Source: Sphingomonadales bacterium
GTDB lineage: Bacteria > Pseudomonadota > Alphaproteobacteria > Sphingomonadales > Sphingomonadaceae
DNA length: 64,000 nt
Assembly (NCBI GenBank): GCA_016714795.1
Contig: JADKCA010000006.1
Span: forward strand, 124,001 to 188,000
Direction of reading: 5' to 3'
The notes below the pieces were generated by a model. It did not search any database, was not told the origin of the DNA, and worked only from the letters and a program-made list of their open reading frames with translations. The position numbers and the translations under genes are program-made. The first letter of the stretch is position 1, and each line of letters begins with the position of its first letter. Shown here one piece after another: positions 43,640 through 51,689 of this stretch.

Positions 43640-45220
43640 ATGGCAGAGGCCGGCGCGGACGAAGAAATCGACATCAAGCGCGACCGGCTCGTCATTGTGG
43701 CATCATCACTCGGAACCGTTTTCGAGTGGTATGATTTTTTCATTTACGGCATTCTCAGCGCGCTGATCGGGAAGCTGTTTTTCCCGTCAGACAATCCCAC
43801 CGCAGCCATGCTGGCGAGTCTCGCCGTATTTGGCGCCGGCTTTGGCGTGCGCCCGCTGGGGGCCATCATCTTCGGCTATCTGGGTGACAAGATCGGCCGG
43901 AAATATACTTTCCTCATCACCATCTCGCTGATGGGCGGGGCAACGGCGGCGATCGGCTTTCTGCCGACCTTTGCCAGCTGGGGCCTTGGCGCGGCAGCGG
44001 CGCTGCTGGTGCTGCGTTGTCTTCAGGGGCTGGCGCTGGGGGGCGAATATGGCGGGGCTGCAATCTATGTCGCGGAACACGCCCCGGCCCATAAGCGCGG
44101 CCAATATACCAGCTGGATTCAGGCTTCGGTTGCGGGCGGGTTCCTGCTCGCGGTGGTGGTGGTGCTCACCACCCGGACCGCGATGACCACAGAAGCGTTC
44201 GAGGATTGGGGCTGGCGCGTGCCCTTCATCGTCTCGCTGCTGCTGCTGGGCCTTTCGCTTTATATCCGCATGATGCTGTCCGAAAGCCCAGTGTTCAAGG
44301 CGATGAAGGAGGCAGGCACCACCTCTCACAATCCCTTTGTCGAAAGCTTCCAATATCCCGGCAATGTGGGGCGCATCTTCGTTGCGCTGTTCGGCGTCGC
44401 GGCGGGGCTGACGGTGATCTATTATACTTCGCAATTCGGCACGCTCTATTTCCTGACCGGCACCGCACGCGTGCCGGAAACGGATACGCTGATGTACATG
44501 GCGGTAGGCGCGCTGCTGGCCGCTCCGCTTTATGTTGGCGCGGGCTGGCTGTCTGACCATTATGGCCGCAAGACGATGCTGCTGCTGGGCTATGCGCTGT
44601 CGATCACGCTCACCTTTCCGCTGTTCCACCTGATGGCCGATGCCGCCAACCCGGCACTGGCCAAAGCGACGGCATCCTCTCCTGTCACGCTGGTTTCCCC
44701 CGATTGCGAGTTCGACATTTTCGCCCCCAAGCAGGAAACGGAATGCGGCCGCGCGCTCGCCTTCCTGTCGAAACGCGGCATCAGTTATGCCAAGCAGGAT
44801 GGCCCGGCGCTGGTGCTGCAAGTGGGCACCGCAGACGTGATGGGCTTTGACGACAAATCCTATATCGCCGCGCTGGAAGCCGCAGGCTATCCCGACAAAT
44901 CGGACCCTGCCCAGCGCAAGCCCTGGCTCATCATCCTCGCCGTGGCCGCGCTCGTCGCGTTATCCGCCATGACTTACGGGCAGGTGGCAGCGATCCTTGT
45001 GGAGATGTTCCCCGCGCGCATCCGCTATACCTCGATGTCGATCCCCTACCATATCGGCACCGGCTATTTCGGCGGCTTCCTGCCCTTCATCTCGCAGCTG
45101 ATCGTGGTGAAAACGGGCGGTACCTTCATGGGCCTGTGGTACACGGTGGGCGTGGTGACAATGGCCTTCATCGTCTCGGCGATCTGGCTGCCCAAGGAAT
45201 ATGGGCAGGATCTGCACTGA
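43640..45220 (+). CDS. MFS transporter of the MHS (ProP/KgtP-like) family
   Basis: 526 residues with twelve membrane helices. The conserved loops GYLGDKIGRKYTF and the second-half DHYGRKTMLL fit metabolite:H+ symporters. Between helices 10 and 11 there is an insert of about 85 residues (SPVTLVSPDCEFDIFAPKQE to KSDPAQRKP) with two Cys, expected to be periplasmic. Substrate unknown (dicarboxylate, osmolyte or similar). GGGGGA lies about 10 bases before the ATG at 43640. Confidence 0.9.
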   Translation: MAEAGADEEIDIKRDRLVIVASSLGTVFEWYDFFIYGILSALIGKLFFPSDNPTAAMLASLAVFGAGFGVRPLGAIIFGYLGDKIGRKYTFLITISLMGGATAAIGFLPTFASWGLGAAAALLVLRCLQGLALGGEYGGAAIYVAEHAPAHKRGQYTSWIQASVAGGFLLAVVVVLTTRTAMTTEAFEDWGWRVPFIVSLLLLGLSLYIRMMLSESPVFKAMKEAGTTSHNPFVESFQYPGNVGRIFVALFGVAAGLTVIYYTSQFGTLYFLTGTARVPETDTLMYMAVGALLAAPLYVGAGWLSDHYGRKTMLLLGYALSITLTFPLFHLMADAANPALAKATASSPVTLVSPDCEFDIFAPKQETECGRALAFLSKRGISYAKQDGPALVLQVGTADVMGFDDKSYIAALEAAGYPDKSDPAQRKPWLIILAVAALVALSAMTYGQVAAILVEMFPARIRYTSMSIPYHIGTGYFGGFLPFISQLIVVKTGGTFMGLWYTVGVVTMAFIVSAIWLPKEYGQDLH

Positions 45221-45347
45221 GGGTCTGAACTTCCCTTAGACACCAACGCCCTCCGTAGCGTGGCAAAGGTCAAATAAGCTGAAATCGCGTGCAAGTGCCA
45301 CTCTCCGGCGCAGGCCAGAATGCATACGCGGTTATTCCGTCGCGCGC

Positions 45348-45911
45348 CTACAGCCCCCGAACCAGCTTCGCCGCCACCCCCATCCATGCCGGATCATCCA
45401 CCACCTGCTGCTTCGCGCCTGCCCCCAGCGGGAGGATGTGGAGCCGTGTGCCGTCACGCCCGATCAGTCGCCCGAAGATGAAGCGGCCTGCCGGGCGGGG
45501 CAGCAGCACGTCTCGGTTGAGGGCAGAGCCGAACGCATCGGGGGCAATGCGGTCGCACCAGATTTCGTCTCCGGCGCGATATTCGCCGATGCTGCATTCC
45601 ACGATCAGCGCCACGGCGCCTGCGGGTGGGCGCGGCGGGGTGACGGACAAGGGATGGTGCGGCGCGTGAACACCATCGGCCTGCACCAGCGCGGCCACAG
45701 GCAAGTCCGGCCCCTGAGGCAACTGAACCAGATCGGCCCCTTCCACGCCCAAAGCCTTGGCAATCCGGTTCAGCCAGATGACCGATACCGTGCGCGTGCC
45801 CGTTTCCAGCCGCCCGATGGTCTGCGCGGTGGTGGGCGGATCGCAGCGCTCGGCCACATCGGCCAGCGTCAGCCCTTTGGCGCGGCGCACTTCGCGGATG
45901 GCGGTGATCAT
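45348..45911 (-). CDS. XRE-family transcriptional regulator
   Basis: 187 residues. An N-terminal helix-turn-helix (MITAIREVRRAKGLTLADV to GRLETGTRTVSV) is followed by a beta-rich C-terminal half resembling the S24/LexA-like fold (GDEIWCDRIAPDAFG, FGRLIGRDGTRLHILPLG), but I do not see a Ser/Lys autoprotease pair. AGGAG precedes the ATG at 45911. It is divergent from the DUF6456 gene at 46029, which it may regulate. Confidence 0.8.
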   Translation of the reverse strand: MITAIREVRRAKGLTLADVAERCDPPTTAQTIGRLETGTRTVSVIWLNRIAKALGVEGADLVQLPQGPDLPVAALVQADGVHAPHHPLSVTPPRPPAGAVALIVECSIGEYRAGDEIWCDRIAPDAFGSALNRDVLLPRPAGRFIFGRLIGRDGTRLHILPLGAGAKQQVVDDPAWMGVAAKLVRGL

Positions 45912-46028
45912 GGGCAAGCTCCTGCAAAACAAAACGAATAGGACAATTCGTAACCCCTTTGGTGATTTTTCTTTGAATCAAGCATGACTCCATGGCAAGC
46001 GGAAAAGTAGGAACAAAGGAGAAACATT

Positions 46029-46511
46029 TTGATTCGACCGATGCTTGCCGAACGGCCCTTGCCCCGCGACGCCGCCCTGCCCGCAACCCGGCGCCCCGCG
46101 CGGAGTGTGACGGTCAACCTCGCCGAATCGCCGCTCGGCTGGCTGATGGCGCGCGGGCTGGTGACGCCGCGCCAATTTGCAGCGGGCGGGCAATTGCGCG
46201 AGGATTTTGAACGGGGCGGCCTTTCCCCCCATGTCACGATGCGCTGGGATACCGCGCCTTCCAGCCAGCGGCGCAGCGGCGGTGCGCGCGATCCGGCAGC
46301 GGCCACGCACGCCATGATCAGCGCCAAACAGCGCTTTGATGCGGCCATTGCCATGGCCGGGCCGGGTCTGTCCGACATCCTTTGGCGCGTGGTGTGCGCG
46401 GGCGATGCGATGCCGGTGGCGGAAAAGGCGCTGGGCTGGCCCGCGCGTTCAGGCCGCCTCGTCCTCGGCCTCGCGCTCGACCGGGTGGCGGATCATTATC
46501 GTATCAGGTGA
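46029..46511 (+). CDS. DUF6456 domain protein
   Basis: 160 residues. The segments SPLGWLMARGLVTPRQFAAG and EDFERGGLSPHVTMRW, then AGPGLSDILWRVVCAG and LALDRVADHY, match DUF6456, a small alphaproteobacterial helical family. Likely start is a TTG at 46029 with AAAGGAG 7 bases upstream; ATG at 46041 is the alternative. The gene is divergent from an XRE regulator, and just past its end the sequence becomes highly anomalous (poly-G/GA). Function unknown. Confidence 0.78.
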   Translation: MIRPMLAERPLPRDAALPATRRPARSVTVNLAESPLGWLMARGLVTPRQFAAGGQLREDFERGGLSPHVTMRWDTAPSSQRRSGGARDPAAATHAMISAKQRFDAAIAMAGPGLSDILWRVVCAGDAMPVAEKALGWPARSGRLVLGLALDRVADHYRIR

Positions 46512-46812
46512 GCTCACCCGCCGCGGCGGGGGGGGGACGGAGGGCCGGCGGTGCGCCCCCCGAGGGGGAAAAAGAGACCCCGGCAAGGCGGGGGGGGGGG
46601 CGAGGGGGGGGGCCCCGGGGGCGGGGCGGCCGCCCCGAGGGGGAAAAAGCCCGATTGCCCGCCTCGGCAATTTCCCGCATAGGATCCTCATCGGAGTGTC
46701 ATGGCATGAAGATAACCGCTCATCCTGAGGTGCGGGTAAAATTTGACCCTATGCCATCGCAATTCGCGCCGCCTTTCTTTCGCAACGTCAGTGAACTTTT
46801 GTGACCTTTGCC
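46512..46812. other. 301-base gap with anomalous G-run/GA-rich stretch
   Basis: Bases about 46516-46650 contain long G runs (up to about ten), C runs and the unit CCCCGAGGGGGAAAAAG, which appears twice (with small changes) about 80 bases apart. No gene or clear terminator fits. The composition is unlike any other part of the window and resembles a sequencing artefact at a difficult hairpin, or collapsed repeats. The rest of the gap (46650-46812) holds no feature I can support apart from the approach to ctaA. Confidence 0.6.
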
Positions 46813-47970
46813 ATGATCCAAGCCTCCATTTCCCCCGCCCGCCTTGCCCAGTGGCTGTTCGGCGTTGCCGCGCTCGTCTTCGCCATCGTGGTGGTGGGCG
46901 GCATCACGCGGCTGACCGAATCGGGGCTGTCCATCACCGAATGGAAGCCGATTTCCGGTGCGCTGCCGCCGCTGAGCGACGCGGCATGGGCGGATGCGTT
47001 CGCCAGATATCAGCAGATCCCCGAATATCAGCAGATCAACAAGGGGCTGGGCATGGGGCTGGCCGAGTTCAAGTTCATCTTCTTCTGGGAATGGACGCAC
47101 CGCCTGCTGGGCCGGGTGATCGGGCTGGCGCTGGTGCTGCCCTGGGCGTGGCTCGCGCTGCGGCGGCGCCTGCCGCAAGGCTATACGTTGCGGATCTTCG
47201 CGCTGGCGGCATTGGTCGGCCTGCAAGGCGCGCTGGGCTGGTGGATGGTCGCATCCGGCCTTGAAGTCCGCACCGATGTCTCCCACTTCCGCCTTGCCGC
47301 GCATTTGCTGACAGCGCTGCTCGTTTTTTCCGGCCTGATCTGGACTGCCCTAGACCTGCGCGCGCTGGCGCATGATCCGGCGGCGCAGCCAGTGCGGATG
47401 ACGGGCTTTGGATGGGGCGTGGCCGCCGTGCTTGCGCTGCAACTCCTTTTCGGCGCCTATACCGCTGGCCTCAACGCCGGGCAGGTGGCGGCGACATGGC
47501 CGAGCATGAACGGCCATTTCGTGCCCGAAGGCATCAACTGGAGCGGCGGCACGGCGAACGCCTTCCTCAACGATCCCTTCCTGATCCACTTCGTCCACCG
47601 CTGGTGGGCATGGGTGGTTGTGGCGATGCTGGTGCTCCTCGCCCGCAAAATCCGTCAGACCCACCGCCGCGCTTCCATCGCCATCCACAGCGCGTTCGGC
47701 ACGCAGATCATATTGGGCATTGCCACAGTCTGGACCGGCGTCGCGCTCTGGCTCGCCGTGCTGCATCAGGCCGTGGGCGCGCTGGTGGTGGCGAGCACGA
47801 TGTGGGGGCTGTGGGCTCGGAAATATGAGACAGGTAAATTAATACCCGTTACCAACGCCCCGCTTTTCCTTGACTTATCCCGCATCCGGTGCAAAAGGCC
47901 CGCCATTGGCGCTGCCCCTTGGGGTGGCTCCTTTTCGTTTTGGGCAATCAAGAGGGAATTTGGACCATGA
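46813..47970 (+). CDS. ctaA: Heme A synthase (COX15/CtaA type)
   Basis: 385 residues. Eight membrane segments, with GGITRLTESGLSITEWKP and FFWEWTHRLLGR near the N terminus and the mirrored HFVHRWWAW and VLHQAVGALV in the second half; the paired His residues bind heme. It converts heme O to heme A for cytochrome c oxidase. No good ribosome-binding site is seen for the ATG at 46813 or GTG at 46801. The normal end should lie near the RKYE segment (about 47825); the last 45 residues run through the rplM leader to overlap its ATG and look spurious, suggesting a 3' frameshift. Confidence 0.9.
   Translation: MIQASISPARLAQWLFGVAALVFAIVVVGGITRLTESGLSITEWKPISGALPPLSDAAWADAFARYQQIPEYQQINKGLGMGLAEFKFIFFWEWTHRLLGRVIGLALVLPWAWLALRRRLPQGYTLRIFALAALVGLQGALGWWMVASGLEVRTDVSHFRLAAHLLTALLVFSGLIWTALDLRALAHDPAAQPVRMTGFGWGVAAVLALQLLFGAYTAGLNAGQVAATWPSMNGHFVPEGINWSGGTANAFLNDPFLIHFVHRWWAWVVVAMLVLLARKIRQTHRRASIAIHSAFGTQIILGIATVWTGVALWLAVLHQAVGALVVASTMWGLWARKYETGKLIPVTNAPLFLDLSRIRCKRPAIGAAPWGGSFSFWAIKREFGP
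47893..47935 (+). promoter_or_regulatory. Possible structured leader of rplM-rpsI
   Basis: AAAAGG and CCTTTT can enclose two small hairpins (CGCC-ATT-GGCG, then GCCCC-TT-GGGGTGGC), 31 bases upstream of the rplM start. A branched leader before L13 is compatible with ribosomal-protein autoregulation, which is known for L13 operons in other bacteria. I do not recognise a described alphaproteobacterial family. Confidence 0.35.
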
Positions 47971-48446
47971 AGGTCATCACCCGCTCGACCCGGTCGATCA
48001 AGCCGACTGAGGTTGAAAAGCAATGGCATCTGATTGATGCAGACGGACTGGTCGTTGGCCGCGTCGCGTCGATTATCGCCAACATTCTGCGTGGCAAGCA
48101 CAAGCCGAGCTACACCCCGCACGTCGATTGCGGTGACAATGTCATCGTCATCAACGCGGACAAGGTGCGCTTCACCGGCAAGAAGCTGGGCGACAAGGTC
48201 TATTATCGTCACACCGGTTATCCGGGCGGCATCAAGGGCGTGACGGCGGGCAAGGTGCTCGGCGGCCGTTTCCCTGAGCGCGTTCTGGAAAAGGCCGTGG
48301 AACGCATGGTTCCGCGCGGCCCGCTGGGTCGTCAGCAGATGCGCAACCTGCGCATCTTCTCCGGCGCCGAGCATCCGCACGCCGCCCAGAACCCGAACGT
48401 CCTCGACATCGGTTCAATGAACCGCAAGAACAAGGTGGGTGCATAA
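47967..48446 (+). CDS. rplM: 50S ribosomal protein L13
   Basis: 159 residues, typical L13 length. Starts MKVITRSTRSIKPTEV; family segments VDCGDNVIVINADKV and KAVERMVPRGPLGRQ are present. It binds 23S rRNA early in large-subunit assembly. GAGGGAATT precedes the ATG at 47967. Its stop shares one base with the rpsI start (TAATG), so the two are translationally coupled. Confidence 0.97.
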   Translation: MKVITRSTRSIKPTEVEKQWHLIDADGLVVGRVASIIANILRGKHKPSYTPHVDCGDNVIVINADKVRFTGKKLGDKVYYRHTGYPGGIKGVTAGKVLGGRFPERVLEKAVERMVPRGPLGRQQMRNLRIFSGAEHPHAAQNPNVLDIGSMNRKNKVGA

Positions 48447-49015
48447 TGTCCGACACCGATAACCGTCAGTCGCTGGCCGATCTGGCCGCCCTCACCCAGC
48501 AGGCCGCAGCCGAGCCTGCGCCCGCTCCGGTTGCTGCCGAAGCCGGTGTCGAAGAGGCTGCTCCTGAAGCTTTCGCTCCGGCCGCACCCTCCACGCCCGC
48601 CATTCTGCGCGAACGTGAAGTTGATGCACAGGGCCGGTCCTACGCCACAGGCCGCCGTAAAGACGCGGTTGCCCGCGTGTGGGTGAAGCCGGGCAGCGGC
48701 AAGATCACGGTCAATGGCCGCGATCAGGAAGTCTATTTCGCACGTCCGACGCTGCGTCTCGTCATCAACCAGCCGTTCGGCGTTGCCGATCGCGTGGGCC
48801 AGTATGACGTGATTGCAACCGTGAAGGGCGGCGGCCTCTCCGGTCAGGCCGGTGCCGTGAAGCATGGCATCGCGCAGGCGCTGTCCAAGCAGGAGCCTTT
48901 GCTCCGCACGGCAGTCAAGCAGGCCGGCTTCCTGACCCGCGACAGCCGCGTGGTCGAGCGCAAGAAGTACGGCAAGGCCAAGGCCCGCCGCAGCTTCCAG
49001 TTCTCGAAGCGCTAA
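48446..49015 (+). CDS. rpsI: 30S ribosomal protein S9
   Basis: 189 residues. The C-terminal 130 residues are the S9 core (YATGRRKDAVARVWVKPGSG; LLRTAVKQAGFLTRDSRVVE; ending FQFSKR). A 55-residue Ala/Pro/Glu-rich N-terminal extension (AEPAPAPVAAEAGVEEAAPE) is added, as seen in sphingomonads. Coupled to rplM by a 1-base stop/start overlap; a terminator follows at 49041. Confidence 0.97.
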   Translation: MSDTDNRQSLADLAALTQQAAAEPAPAPVAAEAGVEEAAPEAFAPAAPSTPAILREREVDAQGRSYATGRRKDAVARVWVKPGSGKITVNGRDQEVYFARPTLRLVINQPFGVADRVGQYDVIATVKGGGLSGQAGAVKHGIAQALSKQEPLLRTAVKQAGFLTRDSRVVERKKYGKAKARRSFQFSKR

Positions 49016-49040
49016 GCGGATCAGGCATTGCGCCAGACAG

Positions 49041-49070
49041 AAAGGCCCCGGAGCGATCCGGGGCCTTTTC
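49041..49070. terminator. Intrinsic terminator after rpsI
   Basis: GGCCCCGGA pairs with TCCGGGGCC around GCGA and is followed by TTTTC; an AAA run on the other side means it can also end the converging DUF4345 gene. Confidence 0.88.
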
Positions 49071-49079
49071 TTGTTGGGC

Positions 49080-49451
49080 TCAAACCGTCCGCTTGTGCCA
49101 GCGCCAGAAGAGCGGCGGCAGGATCAGTTCCAGACTGCCGAGAAAAATGAAGAGCGGGCTGGGCCAGCCGACCGCCAGCACCGAGATGATGCGGACGATG
49201 CCACCCAGAAAGAAGGTCAGCAAAAGCGCCCCGAATACACCTTCGCGCGCGGCGAGATCGCGGCTGCACCAGATCAGCGCGGCACCAAAGCCCAGAAACA
49301 GCGCGGCGTAGAACCGATCCTCGCTGTCCATCGTCGCATTGACGGGAACAGAGCCGGGGATGGACGAAGGGCCGATGGCGATGTGCAGGCAGGCGATCAG
49401 AATGCAGACAACCCCGAAGATCAGGATCAGAATTTCCAGCGCCCTGCGCAT
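49080..49451 (-). CDS. DUF4345 family membrane protein
   Basis: 123 residues with four hydrophobic segments. The conserved stretch NATMDSEDRFYAALFLGFG is typical of DUF4345. The function of this family is unknown. It is the last of three minus-strand genes with the ABM-domain and ABC-permease genes, separated by 18-19 bases. Confidence 0.87.
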   Translation of the reverse strand: MRRALEILILIFGVVCILIACLHIAIGPSSIPGSVPVNATMDSEDRFYAALFLGFGAALIWCSRDLAAREGVFGALLLTFFLGGIVRIISVLAVGWPSPLFIFLGSLELILPPLFWRWHKRTV

Positions 49452-49469
49452 CGCCTGCCCCTCCTCAGA

Positions 49470-49778
49470 TCATTTCCCGATCAGCGTCTTTTCATTGTCG
49501 CCGTCCCAGGACTTCACGCTGATGTCCAGAATTGTGGCGCCGCCCATCGCCTTGTTGAACGTCTTCATGTGCGGAGAGGCGCCGTGCGCCGCCAGCGCCG
49601 CGCCGTCGCGCCAGCGTTCGGAAATGCGGATGATGCTGGGATCAAGCACGTCACGCGAAAAGGCATAGAGCAGGCAGCCATCTTCGGCATTGGTCGCTTC
49701 CAGCTGCGCCTTCATGGCGTCCTGCATACGCTCGATGTCACCATCCGCAAATTTGATATGGCCCTGAACAACGATCAT
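49470..49778 (-). CDS. Antibiotic-biosynthesis-monooxygenase (ABM) domain protein
   Basis: 102 residues, single ferredoxin-like ABM fold (MIVVQGHIKFADGDIERMQ; NAEDGCLLYAFSRD; ISERWRDGAALAAH). Such proteins are quinol monooxygenases or small detoxifying enzymes such as YgiN. AAAGGAGAG lies 9 bases upstream of the ATG at 49778. It starts 19 bases after the ABC permease gene ends. Confidence 0.88.
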   Translation of the reverse strand: MIVVQGHIKFADGDIERMQDAMKAQLEATNAEDGCLLYAFSRDVLDPSIIRISERWRDGAALAAHGASPHMKTFNKAMGGATILDISVKSWDGDNEKTLIGK

Positions 49779-49797
49779 CACAGTCTCTCCTTTTGAT

Positions 49798-50625
49798 TCA
49801 GTTCTTGATCTTCCAGCCACTGCGCAACAGCAGATAGGCGGTGCTGCCCAGCACCAGATTGAGCGTGATCAGCACGATCGCGCCCAGCACAGGATCGCTG
49901 TCGCTCTGCCCCAGAAAGCCATAGCGGAAGCCCGAAATTGCATAGAAAAACGGATTGGCATGGCTGATCGCGCGGAACAGCGGCGAGAGCTTCTCCACCG
50001 AATAGAAGGTGCCCGAAAGCAGCGAGAGCGGCGCCACGATGAAGTTGGTGATCGCAGCGGCATGATCGAATTTTTCCGCCCAGATGGAGGTAAGCGTGCC
50101 CAGCAGCGCCAGCATCAGCGCGCCCAGAAATCCGAACAGCAGCACCGCCCAAAGATGTTCGGGAATCACATGCACGCCCGGCCAGAAAAGCATCGCCCCC
50201 CAGATCGCGGTGCCCACAAACGCCGCGCGGGTCACAGCGGCGCCGTTGAGCCCGGCGAGCAATTCTCCGGTGGAAAGCGGCGGCATGAGATAATCTACGA
50301 TGGTTCCCTGAATCTTGGCGACCAGCAGCGAGAAGCTGGAATTGGCGAAACTATTTTGCATCATGCCCATCATGATCAGGCCCGGCGCAACGAAAGTGGC
50401 AAAGCTGTGATCATTGGCTGTGCGACCCGGACCGCTCATCGCAACGGTGAAAATCACCAGATAAAGCAGGGTCGTGATCGCCGGTGCCCAGATGGTCTGG
50501 AGCTGCACCTTGAAAAAGCGGCGCACTTCCTTCATATAGAGGGCGCGCAGCCCCCCCCAGTTGACCGATTGGATCACCGGAATTCCGGGCTCGCTCAAGA
50601 TGTGGTTTTGGGACTCGCGGTTCAT
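49798..50625 (-). CDS. ABC-2 type transporter permease
   Basis: 275 residues with six membrane helices and the ABC-2 features of YadH-like permeases (EVRRFFKVQLQTIWAPAITT, then LMPPLSTGELLAG). It would export a lipid, polysaccharide or drug with an ATPase partner. No ATPase gene is adjacent in the window: the neighbour across the divergent promoter is gcrA. The N-terminal start at 50625 removes an implausible long frame that runs through gcrA. Confidence 0.87.
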   Translation of the reverse strand: MNRESQNHILSEPGIPVIQSVNWGGLRALYMKEVRRFFKVQLQTIWAPAITTLLYLVIFTVAMSGPGRTANDHSFATFVAPGLIMMGMMQNSFANSSFSLLVAKIQGTIVDYLMPPLSTGELLAGLNGAAVTRAAFVGTAIWGAMLFWPGVHVIPEHLWAVLLFGFLGALMLALLGTLTSIWAEKFDHAAAITNFIVAPLSLLSGTFYSVEKLSPLFRAISHANPFFYAISGFRYGFLGQSDSDPVLGAIVLITLNLVLGSTAYLLLRSGWKIKN

Positions 50626-50699
50626 CGCCTGATGGCCTATCGGCAAGGGCGTGGCGGGGCAAGTCTTGGCCTGTGTGAAATTTGAATTGAGGGATTGGC

Positions 50700-51402
50700 A
50701 TGTCCTGGACTGAAGAACGCATTGACAAGCTGAAGGAGCTCTGGAGCAAGGGCATGACCGCCAGCCAGATCGCCGAGGAACTGGGCGGCGTGAGCCGCAA
50801 CGCGGTGATCGGCAAGGCACACCGGCTTGATCTCCAGTCACGACCGTCACCCGTGAAGGGCGGCGATGGCGAAGCCGCTGCCAAGCCCGAACCGCGCAAG
50901 GCGGCTCCACGCGCCGCGCCAAAGGCCGCACCGGCTCCCGCCGCCGCGCCCTCACAGCCAGTGCAGGCCAAGGCATCGCCGCCTCCGCCGGCGACCCGTT
51001 TCTGTGGATGCGGAAGTCAATGCAGCCATGCCGCTGCCCAACCGCGCGGCTCCGGTACCGGCCAACACCAGCTTCCGGTCCATCGGGCCGGGCGGATTCG
51101 TGCGCCAGTCCCCCGGTGAACAGAGCGCGCCTTCCACGCCCGCTCCGCCCCGCCGTCTGGTTCCGGCCAAGCCGAGCGCAGAGATTGCAGGCAAGACCAG
51201 CCTGCTCGATCTGAACGACCGTATCTGCAAATGGCCGCTGGGCCATCCGGGCGAGCCCGATTTCCATTTTTGCGGCGATCCGGTGAACCCCGGCTTCCCT
51301 TATTGCGTCGCGCATTGCGGGCAGGCCTTCCAGGCCCAGATGCCCCGCCGCGACCGCCGCCCGCCGCCGCCCATGCCCTTTGGCGGCCCGCGCGTCCGCT
51401 GA
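50700..51402 (+). pseudogene. gcrA: GcrA cell cycle regulator, frameshifted
   Basis: The N terminus MSWTEERIDKLKELWSKGMT through SQIAEELGGVSRNAVIGKAH is the GcrA DNA-binding domain. An Ala/Pro-rich linker follows. The C-terminal RNA-polymerase sigma-interaction region (DLNDRICKWPLGHPGEPDFH, then CGDPVNPGFPYCVAHCGQAF) lies in another frame. One extra C in the CCC run at 50995-50997 explains this; without it a single protein of about 233 residues reads to 51402. GcrA is an important cell-cycle activator that works with CcrM methylation in Caulobacter, so a true null would be surprising; a consensus indel is likely. Confidence 0.9.
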
Positions 51403-51425
51403 GGCTTTTCTGATCTGCAAAGGGT

Positions 51426-51500
51426 TGGCTGGGGCGGCAGGATTCGAACCTGCGAATGCCGGTACCAAAAACCGGTGCCTTACCACTTGGCGACGCCCCA
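51426..51500 (-). tRNA. tRNA-Gln (UUG anticodon)
   Basis: 75 bases with encoded CCA. Acceptor TGGGGCG/CGCCCCA pairs perfectly; T-arm GCAGGTTCGAATCCTGC is canonical; anticodon arm CCGGT-TTTTGGT-ACCGG gives TTG for glutamine. Confidence 0.95.
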
Positions 51501-51689
51501 TCGTTGCGCATCGGCGCAATGGAGCGGGCGCTTTAGCCGCGCTTTGGCCAGAGCGGAAGGGGGAATCGTGCCCCTTTGATTGCGAAGCGGGCGGCTTTGC
51601 GCTAAGGGCGGCGCAAACGCCCCGTATGCCTGCCGACTCCGGCAGCGCATCCGGGGCTTCACTCTTTTGTTGCACGTCAGGATGAGCGC

